A stretch of 64,000 nt of DNA from the NCBI RefSeq assembly GCF_022761015.1, contig NZ_JAKWJQ010000004.1, forward strand, positions 434,001 through 498,000, in the 5' to 3' direction. Within the stretch, counting starts at the first letter, position 1. Every line of letters begins with the position of its first letter. A model generated the notes under the pieces. That model saw only the letters and a program-made list of their open reading frames with translations. It ran no database searches and had not been told where the DNA came from. Shown piece by piece: positions 56,399 to 63,110 of the stretch. A program made the position numbers and the translations under genes. Origin of the DNA: Humibacter sp. RRB41. Lineage in GTDB: Bacteria > Actinomycetota > Actinomycetes > Actinomycetales > Microbacteriaceae.

Positions 56399-57132
56399 CT
56401 AGCCCTGAGTGTTCCATGACGCCGCTGCGGCCATTCGTCGCAGGCCGCTTCCGTCGTCGACGCTCAGCGCGAGGGGATCTTTGATCGCAGCGGAGTAGGC
56501 CATGTATAGCTTGTTGCGCTCTTTGCGTTGGAGTCCGTCTGTGACGCGATCGGAGATCCGGATCATCGAGGTGAGGACGGCGAAGTCCTGGAGGTGCCGC
56601 TGACGCAACGGGTCGTTCACGAGGCCATATGCATACGCCTTTGCGATCAGCGCCCCTTGCAGGGTCGGGCGGAAGATCGTCGCGGCTTGGCTCTGCTGTG
56701 AGACCTCGAATGGCTCGGCGCGGTGGAGCACGTTCTGTGCGCCAGGAGTCTCCAAGGTCGTGCCGCCGCGAACGCCGACTCGCTTCGCCCGATCGCCGAT
56801 GCCTTCGGGGAGAAGGATGTCGATCTGGCCTGGTCCTGGTTCACCCAGCGATGCTGGTGGCCCCGCCAGTCTTGGCCGTCGGGTTCGAAGCCCGAGTCGA
56901 CAAGCGCCTGAGTGAACTGCATCATGATGCCCGGATGCGCTCGGATATCGAGCACGGCATCACCGTCGTCGGTGGGGCGCACGGGCTCCACTTCGCGTTC
57001 CCAACACCACAGTTGGACCATCTGACCGCCGACCAGGCACCAGCCGCTGGGAACGCGACGCGCCACAGCGATGATTCCGCGCCACGATGCTTCCTGTCGC
57101 GGAGTCATCGCCGGTAGCTCTAGCGCCGCCAT
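56399..57132 (-). pseudogene. AbiEii-like nucleotidyltransferase, broken by a frameshift
   Basis: Two overlapping frames together give a complete nucleotidyltransferase of the AbiEii/AbiGii toxin type. The first frame (57132 to about 56835) has the LVGGQMVQLWCWE and TDDGDAVLDIRA motifs (GG and DxD). The second (about 56840 to 56399) continues with QIDILLPEGIG, which supplies the third acidic residue, and the helical C-terminus. The sequence around 56825-56842 has lost one base; adding one restores 245 codons. As written, the product would lose its third catalytic residue and be inactive. It overlaps the HTH gene by 13 nt. A sequencing error is an alternative. Confidence 0.75.
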
Positions 57133-57773
57133 TGGATATCCTCGATGAGCTCAACGGCGCGGCCATCTTCGCGAGGACGGTTCCAATCGATCAGATCCGC
57201 GATGACGAACCCGAGGGGGATGGGCGCAGCGGGCAGTTGCTCCACCATGTGGAGGCGGATGTTCGGTGCATCTGATTCCAGGAGGAGGTTGTCGCGAAGG
57301 AACCCGTCGAGTGCAGACGCCGCAACGTATCCCTCGAGTTCGCGAGCTGCGGAAATGCCGGCCCGGTCGTCGCTGATTCCGGATGCGATGACTCTCACGT
57401 CGGAGGAGATCTCCGCGATGTCGGCAGGGTTGGCGGCTACATCAACCACGCGGAGTTGCCGCGAACGCAACCACGAATGCAGCAGGCTCAGGGGAGACGC
57501 CTCGCTTCGCAGGCGTCCGACGTATCGATCCAGGAAGTAGCGCTCCTGCGCATCGAGCTCGACGTGTTCGCTGGACATCGCTGCGATTAGTAGGCGGGCC
57601 ATCTTCGTGCTCAGCGGGCGGCTGATCGCCGGCCGTTGGTTGACTTCCACCTGGTCGATCGCCCACGAGCGGCCGATGCGCTTCGCCTTGACTTGTCCTG
57701 AGTTGATGATGGCGAGCGCACGCTGCCGAGAGATCCCACGAGCCTGGGCGTATTCGGACACACTCAATTGCAT
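57120..57773 (-). CDS. Excisionase-type HTH protein, putative antitoxin partner of the AbiEii-like gene
   Basis: A 217-residue protein. Residues 1-43 (LSVSEYAQARGISRQRALAIINSGQVKAKRIGRSWAI) form a MerR/excisionase-like DNA-binding domain (HTH_17 type). The remaining 170 residues are mixed alpha/beta with no family I recognise. Its stop overlaps the start of the nucleotidyltransferase by 13 nt, the layout of AbiEi-AbiEii-type pairs where an HTH antitoxin represses its operon and blocks the toxin. The function is inferred from this context only. ATG 57773 is at a leaderless position behind a near-consensus promoter. Confidence 0.7.
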   Translation of the reverse strand: MQLSVSEYAQARGISRQRALAIINSGQVKAKRIGRSWAIDQVEVNQRPAISRPLSTKMARLLIAAMSSEHVELDAQERYFLDRYVGRLRSEASPLSLLHSWLRSRQLRVVDVAANPADIAEISSDVRVIASGISDDRAGISAARELEGYVAASALDGFLRDNLLLESDAPNIRLHMVEQLPAAPIPLGFVIADLIDWNRPREDGRAVELIEDIQWRR

Positions 57774-57779
57774 TGAACA

Positions 57780-57808
57780 AATATAGTCGAATGACAATAG
57801 AAAATCAA
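57780..57808 (-). promoter_or_regulatory. Promoter of the HTH-nucleotidyltransferase pair
   Basis: On the minus strand TTGATT (57808-57803), exactly 17 bp, then TATATT (57785-57780), 6 nt before ATG 57773. It is close to the sigma-70 consensus and AT-rich in GC-rich surroundings. Confidence 0.7.
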
Positions 57809-57851
57809 TCGATTTACGATGCGCCAACCCTCCGCTTGGGGCGCTTGGCGG

Positions 57852-57868
57852 ATCCCGCTGGGGTCACA
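57852..57868. repeat. Attachment-site copy 2, distal end of the mini-island
   Basis: The same 17 bp as 56177-56193, ending the island. A CGCCAA/TTGGCG inverted repeat (57822-57827, 57845-57850) lies just inside. Confidence 0.85.
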
Positions 57869-57872
57869 TCAG

Positions 57873-57896
57873 CCCTGTTTCCTTGTGTTCACAGGG
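57873..57896 (+). terminator. Probable former tRNA-Glu terminator beyond the island
   Basis: CCCTGT/ACAGGG arms with a 12-nt loop lie 5 nt past the second attachment copy, where the tRNA terminator would stand before insertion. It is weaker than the one now next to the tRNA. Confidence 0.35.
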
Positions 57897-58051
57897 GCGC
57901 CGGGCTCTTTGCTTCCCTGGTCGTGCCATTGAGGACGCGACGTCGGAAGTCGAAGGCGAACGTCGCGACGACTCCGGGATCACTGTTTTCATATGTCGGC
58001 GATCGGCGTACCATCCCGAGCGGGCCGGCCGAAACGAAAGCGAGCCGCGCG

Positions 58052-58393
58052 ATGACGAACTACTTGATCTCGTTTCCGAGCGGGGTGATGGAACTCTCCG
58101 AAGAAGACTTCCAGCTCGTGGCAGATGAAGCGCACGCGGTTGTGCGAGCCGCGAAGGAGGCGGGAGTGCTGGTCTTCGCGGGAGGCATCGACGAAGAGGT
58201 TCCACCCTTCCTGGTCTTCGCCGACGGCGTCGTGAGCGACGAGGTCTACCCGCAGCCGACGCGGCTCAACGGCGGCTTCTGCGTGCTCGATCTGTCCTCG
58301 CGAGAGGAAGCCGTGGAATGGGCTGCACGGACCGCGAAGGCATGCCGGTGCGCGCAGGAAGTACGGCAGTTCCAGCACGACCCGGAGCAGTAA
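58052..58393 (+). CDS. YCII-related/DGPF-type small protein
   Basis: A 113-residue protein with the dimeric ferredoxin-like fold of YCII-domain proteins. It starts TNYLISFPSG, has AGVLVFAGGIDEEVPPF in the middle and GGFCVLDLSSREEAVEWAARTAKACR, the usual C-terminal strand and helix of the family (relatives are often linked to extracytoplasmic-function sigma factors). Activity unknown. ATG 58052 starts the conserved part. The stretch 57897-58051 before it shows nothing more. Confidence 0.75.
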   Translation: MTNYLISFPSGVMELSEEDFQLVADEAHAVVRAAKEAGVLVFAGGIDEEVPPFLVFADGVVSDEVYPQPTRLNGGFCVLDLSSREEAVEWAARTAKACRCAQEVRQFQHDPEQ

Positions 58394-58397
58394 CGTC

Positions 58398-58435
58398 GAC
58401 CCGCCCGGCAGCTCGGTGCCAGAGCTGTCAGGGTC
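58398..58435. terminator. Weak hairpin between convergent genes
   Basis: GACCC/GGGTC (58398-58402, 58431-58435) around CAGCTC/GAGCTG (58409-58414, 58422-58427). Confidence 0.35.
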
Positions 58436-59540
58436 AGAGCAATCCGAGCTGCCGCGCGAAGTCGCGCGTGCGAGTCGCCATGGCATCCGGAACCTCGGCG
58501 ATCGTGAAGTGGCCGCCTTCTTCGAGCCGCTCGAACGTGCGCAGATCGCGATAGAACGAGTGCGCGACCGACTCCGGATACGTCGTCTCGTGGCGCTGGA
58601 TGTGCATGCTCGCCGGCACCTCGACCGGAGGGATGGGCGGGGCATCCGTCTCGTCGAAGTACGGCCGGAATGAGGAGGCGATCGTCTGCGTCGTCCAATA
58701 GATCGTGGCCTCGGTCAGGAGTCGTTCCCTGGCCAGATGGCGTTCCACCGATCGGGGGTCGTCGGGCGGTGTGTCGCTCCACTCGACGAACTTCTCGACC
58801 AGCCAGGCCAGCAGACCGGTCGGCGAATCGTTCAGCCCGGCCGCGAGGGTGTCGGGGCGGGTTCCCTGGATCTGCGCGTATGCGCCAGAGGTGCGTTGCC
58901 TCGCCGCAAGAGCGGTGAAGAACTCGTCGGCGGCCGGATCATCCAGCTGCTCGCGCTCCTGCTGGGTGGGGAAGTGGGCGTGCGTCACGAGAATGCCTGC
59001 AACGGACTCCGGATGCGACGCCGCGATGAGGTCGTTGACGTTCGCCGTGACATCTTCTCCGTACGTCAGGTACCGGTCGTATCCCAGAACGTCGGTCATG
59101 AGAGCGTGCATGGTCGCGGCGAGACGCGGTTCCGTGAGCGGTCCTGAGGAGTAAGGACTGGAGTAGGCGAAGCCGGGAAGACTCGCGACGACGACGTGGA
59201 AGTCGGGGAGCAGATCGACATAGTCGAGTTGCATCGCGAACGTGTGCGGCCAACCGTGCATCACGAGCAGGGCCGGGGCATCCGCGCGTGACGTCCTGCG
59301 GTGGACGAAGTGCAGTCTGCTGCCGTCGATCTCTGCCTGGTACTGCGGATGCCCGTTCAGCCACACCTCGCGCTCGCGCCAATCGAACTCCCGCCACGAT
59401 GCGACCAGCTCGGCCAGATAGTCGGCGTTGAGGCCGGACCACGGTCTGCCCGGGGAGTCGGGAAGCAGCCGCGCGGCGGCGAGGCGGTCGCGCAGGTCGG
59501 TGAGTGATGCATCCGTCACAGAGACGCTGAAGGGCTCCAT
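58434..59540 (-). CDS. Epoxide hydrolase (alpha/beta-hydrolase with EHN domain)
   Basis: A 368-residue epoxide hydrolase. An N-terminal EHN domain (about 1-105, with WREFDWREREVWLNGHPQYQ) precedes the alpha/beta-hydrolase core with the oxyanion motif MHGWPHTFAM and LTYGEDVTANVNDL, where Asp is the presumed nucleophile. A late EEGGHFT supplies the catalytic His. It hydrolyses epoxides to diols; the natural substrate is unknown. It starts 9 nt after the LMF1-like gene on the same strand. Confidence 0.88.
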   Translation of the reverse strand: MEPFSVSVTDASLTDLRDRLAAARLLPDSPGRPWSGLNADYLAELVASWREFDWREREVWLNGHPQYQAEIDGSRLHFVHRRTSRADAPALLVMHGWPHTFAMQLDYVDLLPDFHVVVASLPGFAYSSPYSSGPLTEPRLAATMHALMTDVLGYDRYLTYGEDVTANVNDLIAASHPESVAGILVTHAHFPTQQEREQLDDPAADEFFTALAARQRTSGAYAQIQGTRPDTLAAGLNDSPTGLLAWLVEKFVEWSDTPPDDPRSVERHLARERLLTEATIYWTTQTIASSFRPYFDETDAPPIPPVEVPASMHIQRHETTYPESVAHSFYRDLRTFERLEEGGHFTIAEVPDAMATRTRDFARQLGLL

Positions 59541-59549
59541 GCGAGAACG

Positions 59550-60986
59550 CTACGGTCGACGGCCGACATGACCCCCGATGGGTCGCACCAAAACGCCGAC
59601 GCGACGGCGGACCCACCACACGTGCTGCGAACGTCGCTCCTCCCGACTGGAGAAACGGTAGAGGTAGAGGGAAGCCCGCACCATCGCGGGGCGCTCGTTG
59701 CCGAACGGCGCGCTGCGGAGCATCCGCAACGTCGCCGGATCTGCCTCGAGCAGTTTCTGCAGCAGGGGCTCGAACCAGTCCTCGCCGCGCGAACCGAGGG
59801 CGAGGAACCACATCAGCCAGTCCAGCCTCAGGTGATACGGCGCGAACTGGCCCGGCATGCGAGAGGGATCACCCGGTTTGCCCTTGAACTCGTACTCGCG
59901 CCAGAGAGCCGTTGCCGCGTCGTGCGAGTCGGTCGCCTCGACGATGACCTCGAACCGTTCCTTCGTCACAGAGCCGAAGGCGCCGTAAGCATTCACCAGA
60001 TGCCAGCGGTTGAAGCTCGCGTTCATGAGCTGGCGGCGAGAGAAGAGGTTGCGCAGCGGCGGCCAGCTCAGCCCGAGCAGCAGGATGCCGACCACGATGA
60101 TGACGACGAAGAACCACAGCGGCGTCACGACGTGGTCGGTGTGCGCCGGCATCGCCTGGATGACGGCATGGGCGACGGGGTCGGAGATCGCGGCGAACGC
60201 CAGGATCATCGTCAGCACGTTCAACCACGCGAAGTTGCCGGAGGCCACCAGCCAGAGCTGGGTCAGGATGACGATGGCGGCTGCAACGCTCGCCACCGGT
60301 TGCGGAGCGAACAGGAAGAACGGCACGACCAACTGGGCGAAGTGGTTGCCGAGCACCTCCACGCGGTGGAACCATCGCGGCAGGTGATGGAAGTACCAGC
60401 TGAGCGGACCGGGCATCGGCTGCGTCTCGTGGTGGTAGTACAGCGCTGTGAGGTCGCGCCACGCCCGATCGCCGCGCAACTTGATCATGCCTGCCCCGAA
60501 CTCGAGGCGGAACACCAGCCAGCGGATGAACACGATCATGATGACCGGCGGCGCCTGGTCGTTCGAGCCGAGAAACGCCGCGGCGAAGCCCGCCTCGAGC
60601 AGGAGGCTCTCCCAGCCGAACCCGTAGAACGTCTGGCCGATGTCGACGATGGACAGGTAGGCGAACCAGACGAGCAGGAATGCGATGATCGTCACCCACG
60701 ACGGTGCGAGCTGAGGCAGCCCGGCCACCAGGCAGGCCGCGATGACGGCCCCGCCACCCGCGACGGTTCGCAGCAGACGGTCGGAGTACCGCCGCCGGAA
60801 CAACGTGGGGGAGAGGCGATCGCCCATCCAGCGGATGAACGACGGCGCGGGCTGCAGACCGCGCTCGCCGAGTAACACCGGGAACTGCGCGATCGTCGAA
60901 CAGAACGCGACGAGGTACACCGCCGCGACGCCTCGCTCGAGAACTTGCCGCGCCAGTTCGTAGTCACCCGCGTCGAACCAGCCCAT
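59550..60986 (-). CDS. Lipase-maturation-factor (LMF1)-family membrane protein
   Basis: A 478-residue polytopic membrane protein of the LMF family. About eight helices lie in residues 15-360, with conserved WESLLLEAGFAAAF, WLVFRLEFGAGMIKLRGD and the loop HHETQPMPGPLSW. A soluble C-terminal part has FEVIVEATDSHD and APYHLRLDWLMWFLALG. In animals LMF1 helps lipases fold; the bacterial role is unknown. I chose ATG 60986; the open frame to 61232 crosses the terC leader and is not coding there. It is divergent from terC. Confidence 0.88.
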   Translation of the reverse strand: MGWFDAGDYELARQVLERGVAAVYLVAFCSTIAQFPVLLGERGLQPAPSFIRWMGDRLSPTLFRRRYSDRLLRTVAGGGAVIAACLVAGLPQLAPSWVTIIAFLLVWFAYLSIVDIGQTFYGFGWESLLLEAGFAAAFLGSNDQAPPVIMIVFIRWLVFRLEFGAGMIKLRGDRAWRDLTALYYHHETQPMPGPLSWYFHHLPRWFHRVEVLGNHFAQLVVPFFLFAPQPVASVAAAIVILTQLWLVASGNFAWLNVLTMILAFAAISDPVAHAVIQAMPAHTDHVVTPLWFFVVIIVVGILLLGLSWPPLRNLFSRRQLMNASFNRWHLVNAYGAFGSVTKERFEVIVEATDSHDAATALWREYEFKGKPGDPSRMPGQFAPYHLRLDWLMWFLALGSRGEDWFEPLLQKLLEADPATLRMLRSAPFGNERPAMVRASLYLYRFSSREERRSQHVWWVRRRVGVLVRPIGGHVGRRP

Positions 60987-61065
60987 GTGCTGCCAACGGT
61001 AGCCGCGGATGGTCGGCTCGAGGCATCCGCAGCGCGCTGTCGCTCTTGTCCGGGTAGGCTGGCGG

Positions 61066-61205
61066 GCGCGAGGGGGAGTATCCCAAGTGCCGTTCGAACG
61101 GCACTCGACGCGATCGTCATCACGAGCCGTGAGGCTCCGGTCGTGCGGCGTGAGAACGCGGGAGAGACTCTCGTCGCGCAGGCGTACCCGCCGCGTGACG
61201 AGGCC
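61066..61205 (+). ncRNA. Structured leader before terC, candidate manganese (yybP-ykoY-type) riboswitch
   Basis: The 5' region of terC contains GCGCGAGGGGGAGTATCCC, a perfect self-complementary hairpin at 61086-61105 and, 55 nt on, CGGGAGAGACTCTCG next to the start region. The GGGGAGTA and GGGAGAGAC blocks are like those in the leaders of actinobacterial terC genes, many of which belong to the yybP-ykoY Mn2+ riboswitch. I cannot fold it here, so the class is tentative. The spacing of about 15 nt to ATG suits translational or transcriptional control. Confidence 0.5.
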
Positions 61206-61219
61206 CCGAAAGACGTCTG

Positions 61220-62278
61220 ATGCACCTCGCACTCCCGCTCTGGTTCGAGATCTCCTCGATCGTCGTGCTCTCCTTGCTCATCGTCGCCGACCTGGTGATC
61301 GCGGTGAAACGGCCGCACGTTCCGAAGCCGCTCGAGTCCACTCTGTTCGTGGTCTTCTACGCGGTGCTCGCTCTCGTCTTCGCATACCTGATGCTCGTGA
61401 TGGGCGATGCCGAGCACGCCGGACAGTTCCTGGCAGGCTGGCTCACGGAGTACAGCCTCAGCATCGACAACCTGTTCGTCTTCGTGGTGATCATCGCGCG
61501 ATTCGCGGTGCCGCCGAAGTACCAGCAGGAAGCGCTGATGGCGGGCATCGTCATCGCGCTCGTCCTCCGCGGGATCTTCATCGTGATCGGTGCCGGCCTG
61601 ATCGAGAACTTCACCTGGGTCTTCTACCTGTTCGGCCTCTTCCTTCTCTACACCGGCGTGCAGCAGGCACTGCCGAGCGGCGACGACGAAGGCTCGAAGG
61701 ACTCCTTCTTCTTGCGGTTCGCGCGTCGCCGACTGAACGTGCACGACGAATTCAACGGAGCGAAGCTGACGGTTGCAATCGACGGCAAGCGCTACTTCAC
61801 GCCCATGTTGCTCGTGTTCCTCGCACTGGGCACCACCGACCTGCTGTTCGCACTCGACTCGATTCCGGCCATCTTCGGCATCACGACGAGCCCGTTCATC
61901 GTGTTCGCGGCGAACGTGTTCGCACTGATGGGCCTGCGGCAGCTGTACTTCCTGCTCGGCCACCTGCTCAAGCGGCTCGAGTATCTCAAATACGGCGTGG
62001 TCGCGATCCTGGTGTTCATCGGCGTGAAGCTGATCTTCCACGCTCTGCACACCAATGAATTGCCGTTCATCAACGGGGGAGATCCCGTGCACTGGGCGCC
62101 CGAGATCGGTACCTGGCAGTCGCTCGGATTCATCCTTGTGGCCATGCTTGTGGCTACCATGGCAAGTCTGACCAAGATGTGGGTAGACAGGCGTTCCGTT
62201 CGGAACCGGGACGAGCAGGACTCGAGCAAGGAGAGCACGGTCGGTGAACCTGACGCTGGCGGTGAGCGCTCGCACTGA
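61220..62278 (+). CDS. TerC-family membrane protein
   Basis: A 352-residue integral membrane protein of the TerC/Alx type, with nine or more helices. The motifs YSLSIDNLFVFVVI (about 80) and FALDSIPAIFGIT (about 210) hold the paired Asp residues of the metal pathway. Relatives export manganese or support folding of exported metalloproteins. A Ser/Glu-rich tail ends the protein. ATG 61220 follows a structured leader. The PP2C gene starts inside its 3' end. Confidence 0.92.
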   Translation: MHLALPLWFEISSIVVLSLLIVADLVIAVKRPHVPKPLESTLFVVFYAVLALVFAYLMLVMGDAEHAGQFLAGWLTEYSLSIDNLFVFVVIIARFAVPPKYQQEALMAGIVIALVLRGIFIVIGAGLIENFTWVFYLFGLFLLYTGVQQALPSGDDEGSKDSFFLRFARRRLNVHDEFNGAKLTVAIDGKRYFTPMLLVFLALGTTDLLFALDSIPAIFGITTSPFIVFAANVFALMGLRQLYFLLGHLLKRLEYLKYGVVAILVFIGVKLIFHALHTNELPFINGGDPVHWAPEIGTWQSLGFILVAMLVATMASLTKMWVDRRSVRNRDEQDSSKESTVGEPDAGGERSH

Positions 62279-63059
62279 CGTCGGTGCGGTGCGCGCGGTG
62301 AATGAAGACGCCGTTCTCGCGCGCGATCCGGTCTTCGTCGTTGCGGACGGCATGGGCGGCCACGCACGCGGCGATCTGGCCAGCAGCGCGGCCGTTCGCG
62401 TGATGGCGGAACGGCTCGCAGAAGGCGCGCCCGTGACGCCCAGCGACGTGCTCGACGCCGTTGCCGCGGCGAACGAGGCCGTGCGGGCGCTGTCGACGGC
62501 GGATGCCTCGGGCGTCGCCGTCGCCGGAACCACGCTCGCCGGCGTGGTCGCCGTGAGCGGCAGCGACGGTGGCAGCCGCTACTGGATGATCATCAACATC
62601 GGCGACTCCCGCGTGTACAGCTGGGACGGCGCGAGGCTCACCCAGCTCAGCGTCGACCACTCGGCGGTGCAGGAGCTCGTGGATGCCGGCGTGATCAGCG
62701 CGGACGAGGCGGGTGAGCATCCCGAGCGCAATGTCATCACAAGGGCGCTCGGCGCCGCAGACGACGTCGACGTCGACGTCTGGATGCTTCCGGCCGGTGG
62801 AGAGCAGACGTTCCTGATCTGCTCCGATGGACTGAGCAAGGAGCTCTCCGACGACCGGATCGCCGCTATTCTGCGTGAGAACCCGCACGATGAACGCCTG
62901 GCAGGCGTGCTCGCCGACGCCGCGATCACGGCCGGCGGTCGCGACAACGTCTCCGCCGTCGTCGTGTCGTCGTGGCCCGAATCGGTCGAAGCCGAGCGGG
63001 ATACCGTTGAGCGACCCGAACACCAGCAATATCTCGAAGACACCCGCCCCCGATCATGA
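62244..63059 (+). CDS. PP2C-type protein phosphatase
   Basis: A 271-residue Ser/Thr protein phosphatase of the PPM/PP2C family. The metal-binding motifs are intact: GAVRAVNEDAVL, VVADGMGGHARGD, INIGDSRVYSW, SDGLSKELSDD and GGRDNVSAVVV. Start GTG 62244 overlaps the last 35 nt of terC in another frame. It is likely to reverse the action of Ser/Thr kinases of the PknB type; the FHA-type gene after it suggests a signalling cassette. Confidence 0.93.
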   Translation: MNLTLAVSARTDVGAVRAVNEDAVLARDPVFVVADGMGGHARGDLASSAAVRVMAERLAEGAPVTPSDVLDAVAAANEAVRALSTADASGVAVAGTTLAGVVAVSGSDGGSRYWMIINIGDSRVYSWDGARLTQLSVDHSAVQELVDAGVISADEAGEHPERNVITRALGAADDVDVDVWMLPAGGEQTFLICSDGLSKELSDDRIAAILRENPHDERLAGVLADAAITAGGRDNVSAVVVSSWPESVEAERDTVERPEHQQYLEDTRPRS

Positions 63060-63110
63060 CGCGCAGGGCGGCAGCATCCGCCCCACGTCGACGACTGCGA
63101 AGAGCTAAGG

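Larger units (their letters stand above)
56177..57868. mobile_element. Decayed 1.7-kb integrative mini-island in tRNA-Glu
   Basis: The segment is bounded by two identical 17-bp copies of the tRNA-Glu 3' end, as left by tyrosine-recombinase integration. It contains, from the tRNA outward, the C-terminal tail of a tyrosine integrase pointing toward the tRNA, a frameshifted AbiEii-like nucleotidyltransferase, an intact HTH partner gene and an AT-rich promoter unlike the surrounding DNA. Nothing else of a mobile element remains, so it is probably a relic of a larger element that kept its attachment sites and a defence or addiction cargo. It can no longer move by itself. Confidence 0.75.

Noticed and set aside
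56820-56845. Programmed ribosomal frameshifting in the AbiEii-like gene
   Set aside because: No slippery heptamer or downstream structure is evident, and the family is not known to use it; a simple mutation or read error is more likely.
57883-58128. Open frame before the YCII-like gene
   Set aside because: Composition is Arg-rich and it overlaps the better-supported gene starting at 58052.
59568-62533. Long frames opposite the LMF1-like and terC genes
   Set aside because: Both strands are open because of high GC; the LMF1 and TerC motifs decide the coding strand.
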